The notes beneath the pieces were generated by a model. The model saw only the letters and a program-made list of their open reading frames with translations. It was not told where the DNA came from and made no database searches. 64,000 nt of DNA, taken from NCBI RefSeq assembly GCF_001857965.1, contig NZ_CP017774.1, positions 3,038,001 through 3,102,000 on the forward strand, written 5' to 3'. Below, piece by piece: positions 1 to 8,661 of the stretch (the stretch's first letter is position 1; every line of letters begins with the position of its first letter). The translations under genes were made by a program, and so were the position numbers. The DNA comes from Flavobacterium commune (GTDB taxonomy: Bacteria; Bacteroidota; Bacteroidia; Flavobacteriales; Flavobacteriaceae).

Positions 1-1
1 A

Positions 2-334
2 GAACTACTCAAGGAATTTTGGCCAATAGAAGGTGATAAACCTAGTTTATATAAACACATTTTATTTAAAACTACTGGTCTAGCTGCGCTTATTAAATTA
101 GTTGAAGATATATATCCTAAAGTTGAAAATTTTGTATACAAGGGTAATGAAAAAGAGCTTGCAGATAAGATAAAATTAGAATTTCAAAATTCCGACGGTA
201 CTTTAAAATTTAACCCAATAAGATTATTTTCTAAAGATGGAGATTTTTCAAAGGGTGCAGGAAAAGGACTTCAAGTAAGGTTGTATAAACAATTAGCTTA
301 TGATTTAGGTTACAGAACTTCTCCAATTATTTAA
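2..334 (+). CDS. C-terminal fragment of an unrecognised protein (possibly DGQHR-type)
   Basis: An open frame enters from the left edge and gives about 110 residues before a TAA stop. The visible part is hydrophilic. It contains the segments FKTTGLAALIKLVEDIY and GKGLQVRLYKQL, which resemble from memory the C-terminal part of DGQHR-domain proteins found near DNA-modification and defence genes; this is a weak resemblance, not a firm assignment. It runs toward the IS256 copy, whose left inverted repeat begins about 35 bases after the stop, so the coding sequence itself is not visibly broken. The start lies outside the window, so length and domain order are unknown. It is probably cargo of the integrative element. 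Confidence 0.6.
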   Translation, partial: ELLKEFWPIEGDKPSLYKHILFKTTGLAALIKLVEDIYPKVENFVYKGNEKELADKIKLEFQNSDGTLKFNPIRLFSKDGDFSKGAGKGLQVRLYKQLAYDLGYRTSPII

Positions 335-369
335 TATGGAGAAATATGTGTCTGTTTTAATTGACACTA

Positions 370-397
370 TCCCAAAAAGTGTGTAAGTTGAAAAGTT
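370..397. repeat. Left terminal inverted repeat of the IS256 element
   Basis: About 28 bases match the reverse complement of 1698-1725 with a few mismatches in the outer third and a perfect 18-base inner core. Confidence 0.8.
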
Positions 398-409
398 AAG
401 GCTTCGTTT

Positions 410-1612
410 TTATAATCGGAGCCTTTTTTCAAATATAAGGGTAAATTGGTTTAAAACAATTCCCCAATTTTGAATAGGCATTGACCATTTTTTGGTCGCT
501 TCTCTTAAAGCCAAAAATACCGATTTTAATACAGCATCATCTGTTGGGAACGACATTTTATTTTTAGTGTATTTTCTAATTTTTCCGTTTAAGTTCTCGA
601 TTAAATTTGTTGTATAAATGATTTTTCTAATTTCAATTGGAAAATCAAAAAATACGGTCAATTCATCCCAGTTATCTCGCCAGGATTTAATTGCATAAGA
701 ATATTTGGATTCCCATTTGTCTGCAAAATCGTTTAAAGCCAACTCTACTGCTTGTTTTGTTGGAGCGTTATAAATATGTTTCATATCGGCAGTAAATTGT
801 TTTCGATCCTTCCAAACGACATATTTACAAGCATTTCTAATTTGATGAACCACGCAGATTTGTGTTTGAGATTCAGGGAAAACACTTCGGATTGTTTGAG
901 TAAATCCATTTAAATTATCGGTAGCTGTAATAAGTATATCTTCAACGCCACGGGCTTTTAAATCAGTCAAAACACTCATCCAAAAGCTACTGCTTTCATT
1001 CTTACCAAGCCACATTCCTAAAACATCTTTTTTACCATCTCTGTTAAGCCCTACAGCTAAATAAATAGTTTTATTGATAACTTTCGAACCTTCTCTAACC
1101 TTAAAAACAATACCATCCATCCAAACAATTAAATAAAGCTCTTCTAGTGGCCTGTTTTGCCAAGTAACTACTTCATTTGTAATTGTGTTGGTAATACGTG
1201 ATATAGTCGAAGAAGACACTTCAAAATCATATACCTCCTTGATCTGTTCTTCAATATCACTAACACTCATGCCTTTAGCATAAAGTGAGATGATGACATT
1301 TTCAATACCTTGGGCTATATTTTCTCTTTTAGGAACAAGCAGGGGATTAAAGGAAGAATCTCTGTCACGAGGAACTTTGATTTCTTGTTGACCAAAAGAG
1401 GTCTTTATTTTTTTAGTTCCGTGTCCGTTGCGATAATTACCCTTAGTGGTTTTATCGTGTTTTTCATTGTCTAAATGAGCATCAAGTTCGGCTTCGAGCA
1501 TATGTTCAACAGCTCGTTTGTGCATCGTTTGAAAGAATGAGGTTAAATCTTCTGCATTCTTGAAGGATTTATAGAAATCCTTGTTGTTTAATAAGTCGTC
1601 TTTGTCAATCAT
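410..1612 (-). CDS. IS256-family (mutator-type) transposase
   Basis: The 400-residue protein has the normal length for an IS256/MULE transposase, which cuts and moves the element through a DDE active site. The first Asp is in VWMDGIVF (D166), the second in TATDNLNG (D232) and the Glu in [10 protein letters not shown] (E339). The C-x2-H motif typical of this family is present as CVVHQIRN (C253, H256). The N-terminal part contains the family-typical LEAELDAHL segment and the GNYRNGHG motif that precede the catalytic domain. No frameshift or stop is seen, so the element could be active. It is transcribed from the right end of the IS and points away from the methylase gene. Confidence 0.95.
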   Translation of the reverse strand: MIDKDDLLNNKDFYKSFKNAEDLTSFFQTMHKRAVEHMLEAELDAHLDNEKHDKTTKGNYRNGHGTKKIKTSFGQQEIKVPRDRDSSFNPLLVPKRENIAQGIENVIISLYAKGMSVSDIEEQIKEVYDFEVSSSTISRITNTITNEVVTWQNRPLEELYLIVWMDGIVFKVREGSKVINKTIYLAVGLNRDGKKDVLGMWLGKNESSSFWMSVLTDLKARGVEDILITATDNLNGFTQTIRSVFPESQTQICVVHQIRNACKYVVWKDRKQFTADMKHIYNAPTKQAVELALNDFADKWESKYSYAIKSWRDNWDELTVFFDFPIEIRKIIYTTNLIENLNGKIRKYTKNKMSFPTDDAVLKSVFLALREATKKWSMPIQNWGIVLNQFTLIFEKRLRL

Positions 1613-1697
1613 AATTATGTAAGGTTAAAAATAACAAAAAGTTATTTCCGAAAAATATTTTTGAGCTTTTTAAAGGAGCTCAAATATTTTTCAGAAT

Positions 1698-1725
1698 AAC
1701 TTTTCAACTTACACAGTTAGTGAGA
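1698..1725. repeat. Right terminal inverted repeat of the IS256 element
   Basis: Inverted partner of 370-397; the inner 18 bases are identical. The flanking bases run almost directly into the stop codon of the DNA methylase gene. Confidence 0.8.
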
Positions 1726-1734
1726 CACTACCTT

Positions 1735-2616
1735 TTAATTCGTAATTAATAATTCGGTTAACTTTCCTCTTTTTTCAGCATTTGCATTAATCATTCGGGT
1801 TGCAAAAACACGATTGATATTGAATTCTTCGTAAATATCGTCAAAAAAAGTGTCAGTTATATCTTTTCCTTTCACATCGGAGTTACTTAATATCCATTTA
1901 TGGTTTAATTTATCTAGTTTTTTACAAAAATCACGTAAACGTATTTGTTCATTATCGTCAAATTCGTCTTTGGCATAAGAATTAAAACTTGATGTATTGC
2001 TAAGTGGTTTATAAGGAGGATCAAAATAAAACAACGAAGGTTTTTCGGTTTGTTTTAGGGTTTCTTGATAATCTCCTGTTAGGATTTCTACGCGTTGTAA
2101 AACCTCACTAACGGCTAATAAATTTTTATCATCACAAATGGTGGGTTTTTTATAACTCCCCATTGGTACATTAAAACCGTTGTTTTTATTTACGCGGTAC
2201 AAGCCATTAAAGCAAGTTCTGTTTAAAAAGATAAATAGTGCAGCTTGGATTACCGTATCAGTTGAACGCGTATTAAATAATTCGCGTTTGTCGTAATAAT
2301 ATAGTTTTTTGTTTTCTTGATCGTTTTCAAAAGCATGAAATTCCCCTTGAAAATGTCGTAAAACAGAAATCAATTCATTCGTTTTAGTAGCAATGACTTT
2401 GTATGCATTAGTTAAGTCGCTATTAATATCATTAATAACCGCTTTGTCAATATTTTTGAATTCATTTAACATCCAAAACATAACCGCTCCGCTACCCACA
2501 AAAGGCTCCACATAGGTGAATTTTTGAGTAATAAATTCTTTTGGTAAGGCTTTTTGAATATCGTTAATTAACTGTGTTTTACCACCAGCCCATTTTAAAA
2601 ATGGTTTTGCTTGCAT
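1735..2616 (-). CDS. dam: DNA adenine methyltransferase, D12 (Dam/DpnM-type)
   Basis: The protein transfers a methyl group from SAM to the N6 of adenine. An FLKWAGGK motif near the N-terminus and an EPFVGSGAV segment form the SAM site, and DPPY is the catalytic motif (about residue 200). The FLNRTCFNGLYRVN block is typical of the alpha (D12) group, whose members mostly methylate GATC; that specificity is inferred. The frame is open to a TTG at 2637, but ATG at 2616 is preferred because a -7-like box (2635-2642) overlaps the upstream codons. No partner restriction enzyme is visible, so it may be a solitary methylase protecting the element, or its partner may lie near the left-edge gene. Its stop codon nearly touches the IS end. 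Confidence 0.9.
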   Translation of the reverse strand: MQAKPFLKWAGGKTQLINDIQKALPKEFITQKFTYVEPFVGSGAVMFWMLNEFKNIDKAVINDINSDLTNAYKVIATKTNELISVLRHFQGEFHAFENDQENKKLYYYDKRELFNTRSTDTVIQAALFIFLNRTCFNGLYRVNKNNGFNVPMGSYKKPTICDDKNLLAVSEVLQRVEILTGDYQETLKQTEKPSLFYFDPPYKPLSNTSSFNSYAKDEFDDNEQIRLRDFCKKLDKLNHKWILSNSDVKGKDITDTFFDDIYEEFNINRVFATRMINANAEKRGKLTELLITN

Positions 2617-2634
2617 AAGTATAATGTTATTGGT

Positions 2635-2642
2635 CAAAAATA
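2635..2642 (-). promoter_or_regulatory. Putative -7 promoter box of the methylase gene
   Basis: On the minus strand the sequence reads TATTTTTG, matching the Bacteroidota consensus TAnnTTTG, about 18 bases before the ATG at 2616. A clear TTG -33 element was not found, so the call is tentative. Confidence 0.4.
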
Positions 2643-2680
2643 GTATTTTAAACTTATTTTTTTTGTTTTTTTGTCTTCTT

Positions 2681-4957
2681 TTAATTCACTTTTTCATAGA
2701 CCCCATACTCAGGTTGTTGTAAGTATTTGCCTAGGCAGGATTTAAGAAAAGTTCCAGCTGTTCTTTCGGCAATATTGAAATTTTTAGCGAGTTCAACAGC
2801 TTCTTTTCGAGTGAAATGATTAGGTAAGGCATCAAAGAAGTCTTTTTTGTTTTGTCCTGATTTGAAAGGCCCTTGTTCTTCGTCTTCTTGTTTTGGTAGG
2901 TTTTCAAACATTAGAATGTTGTGTTTTAAATAGACTTCAATCAATTGTAATGCTGCTTCAAAATCTTCGTTCAGGCATTCAATGTCCGTAGCTACTTCCT
3001 GTGCTTGAAATTTTCTAATCGCTGTAAAAATCATGCATATTCGATATAAAACCAATCCTAAACGTTTTACAATACTCTGTGCATCTTCGGAAACAAAAGC
3101 ACTGATTTGGCTTAAGTATTCACTGAATGTTGGGTTGAATTTATCCCATTGTTCTCTGCTTAAATGTATTTTGGTTCTACCGCTATCGAGAAATAAAACC
3201 ATTTCATAGACTACATTTGCTAACTTGGCAAAATGTTCTGTTAAATTGACTCTTGAACCATACGGCGAAGGATCAATCCATTTGCTATCAGTTTTGAAAA
3301 CATAGAATACAAAACGGCTAAATAAACCGTCTTCGGCAGATGAAATAATGTTATACACTTGTTGTGGTGTGCCTGAAAGTGCTACTGCTAAACGTGGATT
3401 GTTGATTTCGAAATACTCATTATTGGTTTTTCTTGAAATGGATATTTTTTCACTATGAAAAGCTTTTCTCAATAAATCAGAATAGGACCCCCAATCATTT
3501 TTAAATACCTGACCTAAAGTATCGGCTTCTGTTTCGCAGATAATTCCCGTACCCTCATTTTGTTGCAAGTGTTGAATAATCTTTGCATTACTGGTATTGG
3601 CAGGAATGAATACTACTTTGAATGGTGGTTCTTCGGGAATATCTTCTTGTGTATTGTCGTCTTTCTTTTGGAAACGTTGCGCTTTTTTGTAAGCCGCCAT
3701 TTTGATGTCGTATTCTTTTTTTTGCTCTCTTGAATTTTTGAGCACTTCTTCGTGGTATTTATCGGCTAATTCTTTAGAAGATTGAAGTGCACCTTTACCC
3801 GAAGCAGCAGGAGCAAGGATGAAAGAAAATAAATGAGGATAGACGGTTCTTCCACCATACTCGCCAGTTACATTTGGTAAACAACCCGATAGAATTGCTA
3901 AAGCACCTGTTAGAAACGTATCTCTTTCTCTTGGTTCGGAGAATGCTTCTGCACCTTGTTTTAGAATAGGTGGTAAGTTGTCGTAAACCGATTGCGGAAT
4001 GGTTGGTGTATTTAATAAATAGTTTTCGTCGTCTATTGGTTCCTTTTTTGTTTTACTACCATTTGTTTTTTGTGGTAAAGGTTTACGGTTGGCAAAGTCG
4101 GCAAACTTGGCAAATTCAGCCGACTGATTTTTGTAAGCACTATGTACGGATGCTTTAATTTCTTTTTCGTCTAAATCAAAATTGGTTGTACAAAAGTCTA
4201 GTGTATCGGCTTCGATAATCCCGAACCGATTGGCATTAGAGGCAAAAAGATGAATGAAATTGTTACGGTTGCCCATTTCATACTTTTCTTTCTCTTCCGT
4301 GAATTTTAGACATTTATCTAGTAAAGTGTCGGTAGATTGCCATGGTTGCGTTTCTGTTTTTTGTTTTATAGGAAGTGGCTTGTCTTCGTTCTTAACTTCG
4401 AAAATTGTAACTTCTTCGTTTAGATGTAATTCTGAATCAGAAGAAACAAAACATAATCGGGTACTATCTTTGCATTTTGGATCAAAATCATAGCCTGAAA
4501 GCTCTTTGTAATAATTTGCCACTTGATTGTAGGCTGTAAAGTGTTGTGCTGCATTGGAGTCGATTTTAATGAATACTTTTATTCCTTCGCCACTTGGGCT
4601 GATAAACGAAGCGAAAGTGTATTTGCATTCGTTTATCAGTGTTACCAATGTGCTGAGTTCTGTAACCGGAATATGGTCAAAGTCTAATCCTATTATTTGA
4701 GAATAGGAGAGTAGGTTTGCTTTAGTTCTGCTTGTCCCAAAAGTGCCTGACATTGTAAAACCTATTAATTCACTCTTGATTTTGTCGGCTGTTTTTTGGT
4801 CTCCTTTGTGTAAAGCGTATCGAATAGAATTGATTTCTCCCTGGTGTTTTCCTGATTTGATTTCTTCTAGGATTTCCACGATGTTTCTATCTTCTAATTT
4901 TGTTGCAAAGTTTTGATACACGCTAACCATCAATTTATTGTTTGCTACTTCGCTCAT
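2681..4957 (-). CDS. Mobile-element replication protein: BT4734-like (primase-like) N-terminus plus DUF3987 ATPase
   Basis: The 758-residue protein has two recognisable parts. Residues about 10-190 resemble the BT4734/BF3469-like N-terminal domain (VirE_N, PF08800). They carry an acidic IIGLDFDHI motif (D92, D94), SPSGEGIKVFIKI and a later DPKCKDSTRLCF segment, the pattern of archaeo-eukaryotic-type primase folds. Residues about 320-720 match DUF3987, with a Walker A loop APAASGKGA (382-390) and an acidic IICETEAD segment. Such proteins are common on Bacteroidota integrative elements and are thought to act in element replication, an inference not shown by sequence alone. The start overlaps the stop of the upstream HTH gene by four bases (ATGA), so the two are translationally coupled. 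Confidence 0.85.
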   Translation of the reverse strand: MSEVANNKLMVSVYQNFATKLEDRNIVEILEEIKSGKHQGEINSIRYALHKGDQKTADKIKSELIGFTMSGTFGTSRTKANLLSYSQIIGLDFDHIPVTELSTLVTLINECKYTFASFISPSGEGIKVFIKIDSNAAQHFTAYNQVANYYKELSGYDFDPKCKDSTRLCFVSSDSELHLNEEVTIFEVKNEDKPLPIKQKTETQPWQSTDTLLDKCLKFTEEKEKYEMGNRNNFIHLFASNANRFGIIEADTLDFCTTNFDLDEKEIKASVHSAYKNQSAEFAKFADFANRKPLPQKTNGSKTKKEPIDDENYLLNTPTIPQSVYDNLPPILKQGAEAFSEPRERDTFLTGALAILSGCLPNVTGEYGGRTVYPHLFSFILAPAASGKGALQSSKELADKYHEEVLKNSREQKKEYDIKMAAYKKAQRFQKKDDNTQEDIPEEPPFKVVFIPANTSNAKIIQHLQQNEGTGIICETEADTLGQVFKNDWGSYSDLLRKAFHSEKISISRKTNNEYFEINNPRLAVALSGTPQQVYNIISSAEDGLFSRFVFYVFKTDSKWIDPSPYGSRVNLTEHFAKLANVVYEMVLFLDSGRTKIHLSREQWDKFNPTFSEYLSQISAFVSEDAQSIVKRLGLVLYRICMIFTAIRKFQAQEVATDIECLNEDFEAALQLIEVYLKHNILMFENLPKQEDEEQGPFKSGQNKKDFFDALPNHFTRKEAVELAKNFNIAERTAGTFLKSCLGKYLQQPEYGVYEKVN

Positions 4958-5232
4958 TTTTTCTTCGGATTATAGTTCTCGTTTAATAATTCTTGGATGT
5001 CTGAAAGACGATAATATATTTTATTGCCTAATTGGGAATAACCTATAAAACCTGAGTCTCTCCAAAGTTGTGCTGTGCGCTTACTGATGTTCATTAATTG
5101 CAGGAATTCCTGATTGTCGAAAAATACATCTTGTGGTTCTAGGTGTTGCTTTGTTTTTACATTCAAAGCCAATTCACTAATGCGTGTATGGATTTTATCC
5201 AACATTTCTTCGGTGGGTGTGTAGAATGGCAT
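4954..5232 (-). CDS. Small HTH protein, excisionase/MerR-like
   Basis: The 92-residue protein carries one winged HTH_17-like domain at about residues 35-82 (NQEFLQLMNISKRTAQLW, then KIYYRLSDIQELL), a fold used by excisionases and small element regulators. The first 30 residues look like a short helix (EMLDKIHTRISEL). It sits one base after the neighbouring 98-residue HTH gene and overlaps the start of the replication gene. The three therefore form one operon, suggesting control or loading functions for element replication or excision. The exact role cannot be told from sequence. Confidence 0.85.
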   Translation of the reverse strand: MPFYTPTEEMLDKIHTRISELALNVKTKQHLEPQDVFFDNQEFLQLMNISKRTAQLWRDSGFIGYSQLGNKIYYRLSDIQELLNENYNPKKK

Positions 5233-5233
5233 C

Positions 5234-5530
5234 CTATTTTCTTTTATTGGTTAGTAAATAGTTTGCTGCCATAGTTTCAATTTCGTCCGTTGACGATTGA
5301 CGGTTGCGTTGTAACCATTCGTCTAATTCTTCACGTTTGAAGTAGAGCTTTTTCCCTTGTGGGCAAAAATGTGGTATTAGCTTTTGGCTAGTCATTTTAT
5401 ACAAATGCGAGGCACTCATATCTAAATAAGTACAGGCTTCGTTAAGATTGAGCACTTCTTTTTTTAATAAGTTTTGCTCTTGTAACATCATTTCGATGTT
5501 GGCTAATTTTTGAAGGATAATTTCTTCCAT
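5234..5530 (-). CDS. Small HTH protein, excisionase family
   Basis: The 98-residue protein starts with a short amphipathic helix (LQKLANIEMMLQEQ, about residues 5-20), likely a coiled coil. An excisionase-type HTH follows: LNLNEACTYLDMSASHLYKM then KLYFKREELDEWLQRN (about 27-77). The pattern of a DNA-recognition helix followed by a KxLYFxxEELDxWL strand and helix is characteristic of the HTH_17 family on Bacteroidota mobile elements. It is the first gene of the HTH-HTH-replication operon. An inverted repeat about 45 bases upstream is a plausible self-regulatory site. Confidence 0.85.
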   Translation of the reverse strand: MEEIILQKLANIEMMLQEQNLLKKEVLNLNEACTYLDMSASHLYKMTSQKLIPHFCPQGKKLYFKREELDEWLQRNRQSSTDEIETMAANYLLTNKRK

Positions 5531-5572
5531 CTTGCTTTGAAATTTTAGTATTAAAAACTTCCTCTCTCATGC

Positions 5573-5598
5573 TTGAGGATGAGAGGTTTTATCCTCAA
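5573..5598. promoter_or_regulatory. Inverted repeat upstream of the HTH operon
   Basis: TTGAGGAT and ATCCTCAA form perfect 8-base arms separated by 10 bases. They lie 43-68 bases before the ATG of the first HTH gene. Position suggests an operator or leader hairpin; function is inferred. Confidence 0.4.
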
Positions 5599-5630
5599 AC
5601 ATAGGTGCAAGATATTTCAGATACAGGCAC

Positions 5631-5671
5631 AAAAAGAACTCCGCCTTTATAGAGCGGAGTGAAGGCGGAGT
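5631..5671 (-). terminator. Probable Rho-independent terminator after the 441-aa gene
   Basis: ACTCCGCCTT (5638-5647) and AAGGCGGAGT (5662-5671) form a perfect 10-base stem. Read on the minus strand the stem is followed by TCTTTTTG, giving a U-rich tail. An additional GCGGAGT copy inside the loop can pair alternatively with the same left arm. Confidence 0.6.
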
Positions 5672-5761
5672 CTTGATTTTATTGGGATTAATAAGTATTA
5701 ACTATGCAAAAGAAAGATAGTCTAAAAAAAGTTGAAATAAATTAAGGAGGTGCGGAGTTGG

Positions 5762-7087
5762 TTAGCCAATATTTTGAACGATGTATTTTAATTTGATGTC
5801 ATTCTTTGGCTTTTTGGTATCCTTGATAGTATCAGGTTTAAAGTCTTCGTTCCCAAACTTGAAATTAACTGATGTAATTTGCCATTTGTTAGTTTGGCAG
5901 TTTTCAATTTTCCCTAAAGACAATAAATAATCAATAAATGATTTTAATTCTCCTTTTTGACCTAACCATGAAATTTTGGTTTCCGGTTGTTTGCCTGTGA
6001 ATAGTTTTAGGAAGTCTTTTTTACTCTCTTCGTTTAAATATTGTTTTGTAACTAAAGCATAATGTAAGTTGGTCGCTTTGTCTTTAATAGAGGCTTGTAA
6101 ACCTTTTAATTTGAATACTTTTGGTGCTTCAATAATAGATGTTGTTTTTAAAGTTTTTTGACTTGCTAAAGGTGTAATGCTTGTAAAATATTCTTTTTCG
6201 TTTTCAAGCCATTCCTTTATGGTTTTAATGTATTTTTTTTCACCTTTATTGAAGGTATTCAAAAGTGTTTTTTGTCTATGTTGGTGGTTTTGATTTATAA
6301 AGTCAAATTTTAATTTTTCGGTATCTGTAATTTTTCCTTCTTTAACTAATATTGTAGTCTCGATTAAAGATAGTATTTCTAAGGTTTTTTTGTAAAGACT
6401 GTCAACTAGTTCAGAGGGAGTTACCATTTGTAAAGTAGTTCGTCCTAAATATCTGTTTGTTTTGTGTTTTCCTTTCACAAATGGAAGTGTTTTTTCAAAC
6501 TTAGGTTTTAATGGTGTGAAAAAAGGTAATTCAAAAGGAAAGAATCTTAGCCATTTTTGATAAATTTCAAAAAGTAATTTCAAGCTTGTTTCTTCATTTT
6601 TAGGAGTATAATTACTTTGTTCGACAAAATAATTTAATAATACTTTTTTCTTATTTGCAGGTATTTTATTTTTTTTACTTTTTATAAATGCTTCAACTAA
6701 TTCTACATATATATGATATCCCACAGCTGGTTGACCCAAGCTAGTTATAGCTAATTCAAAATAATCGCTAATATCTTCAAACCAATCTGTATTGTCAATT
6801 GTTTTAATGATTTGGTGGTTTGTATAATCTACCGTTTTTAGTATTCGTGTTGGAAGGTTTTTGTATAAAGTATTCTTATCAAAATTAAATTTTTTGTAAC
6901 TTGATAAGTGTTTTTCACAACAATTAGGGAAAAGTTCAAAAAAGTTTTCTAATCTTTTTAAATTAATTTTATGAGCATTGCAACAGTTTGGGTATTCAAC
7001 TGGAAAATTGTAATCATCTGGTTTGTTAATTTCAAAGGGATGGATAATGAAATTAGAAGCATCAATTTCAATAAAAGGTTTAATCAT
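5762..7087 (-). CDS. Unrecognised element protein with paired CCxxH motifs and a shared C-terminal module
   Basis: The 441-residue protein has no family that I can name with certainty. Near the N-terminus two copies of PNCCxxH occur (C35 C36 H39 and C56 C57 H60), spaced 21 residues, a plausible metal site. The middle is helical and lysine-rich, without a signal peptide or membrane segment. Residues 327-441 align with the last 115 residues of the next gene upstream: KAT, SKxDF, KIxWxG, LKSFIxY and KWxIT are conserved at matching spacing. The general shape of that module recalls the RteC-type regulators of Bacteroides conjugative transposons, a weak resemblance only. It is transcribed downstream of the integrase. 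Confidence 0.75.
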   Translation of the reverse strand: MIKPFIEIDASNFIIHPFEINKPDDYNFPVEYPNCCNAHKINLKRLENFFELFPNCCEKHLSSYKKFNFDKNTLYKNLPTRILKTVDYTNHQIIKTIDNTDWFEDISDYFELAITSLGQPAVGYHIYVELVEAFIKSKKNKIPANKKKVLLNYFVEQSNYTPKNEETSLKLLFEIYQKWLRFFPFELPFFTPLKPKFEKTLPFVKGKHKTNRYLGRTTLQMVTPSELVDSLYKKTLEILSLIETTILVKEGKITDTEKLKFDFINQNHQHRQKTLLNTFNKGEKKYIKTIKEWLENEKEYFTSITPLASQKTLKTTSIIEAPKVFKLKGLQASIKDKATNLHYALVTKQYLNEESKKDFLKLFTGKQPETKISWLGQKGELKSFIDYLLSLGKIENCQTNKWQITSVNFKFGNEDFKPDTIKDTKKPKNDIKLKYIVQNIG

Positions 7088-7144
7088 ATTGAAGCAATAT
7101 ATCGTTACTATTCTTCTTACAATAATATGATTATTTTTTTGAAG

Positions 7145-8659
7145 TTATAATATTGACTTAACTATTTTTTTTATGTTTACGTCGCTTGATGTTATTACGG
7201 TATCTTTTATTTTAGTATTATTGAAATGAATGCCATTGTGTAAAAATATATCAGCAGTGATAATCCATTTAGAACTAATCTTTTCAATAAGATTTTCGCT
7301 GATTGAATAATTAATAAAAGATTTCAAGTCGCCAAATAATCCAGTCCAATTGATTTTATTGTCAGGAGGATTGCCAATGAAAGCATTTATAAAGTCATTT
7401 TTTGAATTAGGATCAATATGTTTTTCTCTTTCAAGTGCTTCAAATAGATCTGTTGCTTTCTTTTTTTTAGAAGCTCCAGCTTTTATTTTAAAAGTAGAAA
7501 TAGGAGTAGTTGTTTTATTGTTATTTGAAATTTCGGAAGGTAATTTTAATAATTCTGATTGTAAACGCTTTATATAACCATTAATGAAGTAAGCAGAAAA
7601 TTTAGGACTTAAAATTTTACTTTTTTTGGGAATGTATTTATAACTGTCGTAAGGGCAAAAGATGTTACATTTTGTGATTTCATCAAAAGCAATTAATACT
7701 TCTTTTGGATCATCAATTTCAATGATTTTTCTAATTCTGTCTACTATAACATCAGAAGTATCACCATTAATGAAATTATTTAAAAGCATTAATTCTTTTT
7801 TGATAACTGATTTTTTGTCTACTATATAGGTGGAGTTGAAACTAAGCATTGCTTCATAAATTGAATAGCTTAGTTCTTCAAAAAACAATTTTTGTTGGTG
7901 ATTTTCAATTTCTTCTATTTTTTCGTCAGTTAGATTAAGTTTGTTAAGTTCATCCCATAAATCTTCTTTTGAAAAAACACTCCAGCCAGAGGCTGTTACA
8001 GTACAATTTAACCAAGAATTTATATAGTTTTCTCTAAGCTTGATAAAATAAATTCTATCTTCTTCATCTTGTATATAACTGTAATTAATTTCTGTTCGGT
8101 CAAACCATTTTTTTATATTGAATAGCAAAATATCATTAATGTAGTTTTCTATTGTTGAAATCATTAGGTTTAGTAATTCTTTAGCTATATCTAAAGATTC
8201 CACATTTTTGAAATTTGTATTGCATTTAGATAATTCCTCTGGGATAGCATTATAAGGGATATAAAAATAAAAATTGCAGTATTCTTCTAAATCGATACTG
8301 TCAAAATAGGCCTTATAATCTTTAAAAGGGAATTTTTTAGATTTTAAATTATTTTCTAAAATATCTAAAATATCAATATAAAGAACTTTTGCAATGATTT
8401 TATCTACAGGAGGAATCTTTATTCCTTTAGTTCTTTCAAGGAATTCATCATTATTTTCATCAGTTCTAATATTAAAAAGCCTAATTATACTATCGTTAAA
8501 AATAGTGACATTACTTACTGTTGACCAATTAAAATTGTAAAGCTCTTGAAGTTTGTTAGTGTATTCAGATAAAGAAATGTTTTCTTTATTTTGGAATTCA
8601 TAGAAGCTTTCTAATGTATGAACAACTTTAACAAAACGCTCTTTAATAAATTCAGTCAT
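7145..8659 (-). CDS. Unrecognised element protein, paralogous C-terminus to the neighbour
   Basis: The 504-residue, mostly helical, acidic and lysine-rich protein has no signal peptide or membrane helix. The N-terminal 380 residues are not recognisable and do not look like the neighbour. Residues 390-504 form the same C-terminal module as the 441-residue protein downstream (KKKATDLFEAL, SKNDFINAFIG, NKINWTGLFGDLKSFINY, SKWIIT). The start lies two bases after the stop of the integrase gene, so it is co-transcribed with int. Two different N-termini on one C-terminal module suggest a shared partner or DNA site. A regulatory or mobilisation role is possible but not shown. Confidence 0.75.
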   Translation of the reverse strand: MTEFIKERFVKVVHTLESFYEFQNKENISLSEYTNKLQELYNFNWSTVSNVTIFNDSIIRLFNIRTDENNDEFLERTKGIKIPPVDKIIAKVLYIDILDILENNLKSKKFPFKDYKAYFDSIDLEEYCNFYFYIPYNAIPEELSKCNTNFKNVESLDIAKELLNLMISTIENYINDILLFNIKKWFDRTEINYSYIQDEEDRIYFIKLRENYINSWLNCTVTASGWSVFSKEDLWDELNKLNLTDEKIEEIENHQQKLFFEELSYSIYEAMLSFNSTYIVDKKSVIKKELMLLNNFINGDTSDVIVDRIRKIIEIDDPKEVLIAFDEITKCNIFCPYDSYKYIPKKSKILSPKFSAYFINGYIKRLQSELLKLPSEISNNNKTTTPISTFKIKAGASKKKKATDLFEALEREKHIDPNSKNDFINAFIGNPPDNKINWTGLFGDLKSFINYSISENLIEKISSKWIITADIFLHNGIHFNNTKIKDTVITSSDVNIKKIVKSIL

Positions 8660-8661
8660 AT

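Larger units (their letters stand above)
365..1730 (-). mobile_element. Complete IS256-family insertion sequence
   Basis: A single intact transposase gene is flanked by imperfect terminal inverted repeats (left about 370-397, right about 1698-1725). The innermost 18 bases, TGTGTAAGTTGAAAAGTT, are identical in both ends. Outer ends are placed by eye and may differ by several bases; no target duplication was recognised with certainty. One gene with a mutator-type transposase and repeats of 20-30 bp is the normal IS256-family layout. The right end stops about five bases from the stop codon of the adjacent DNA methylase, so insertion was at or just behind that gene. Confidence 0.85.
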
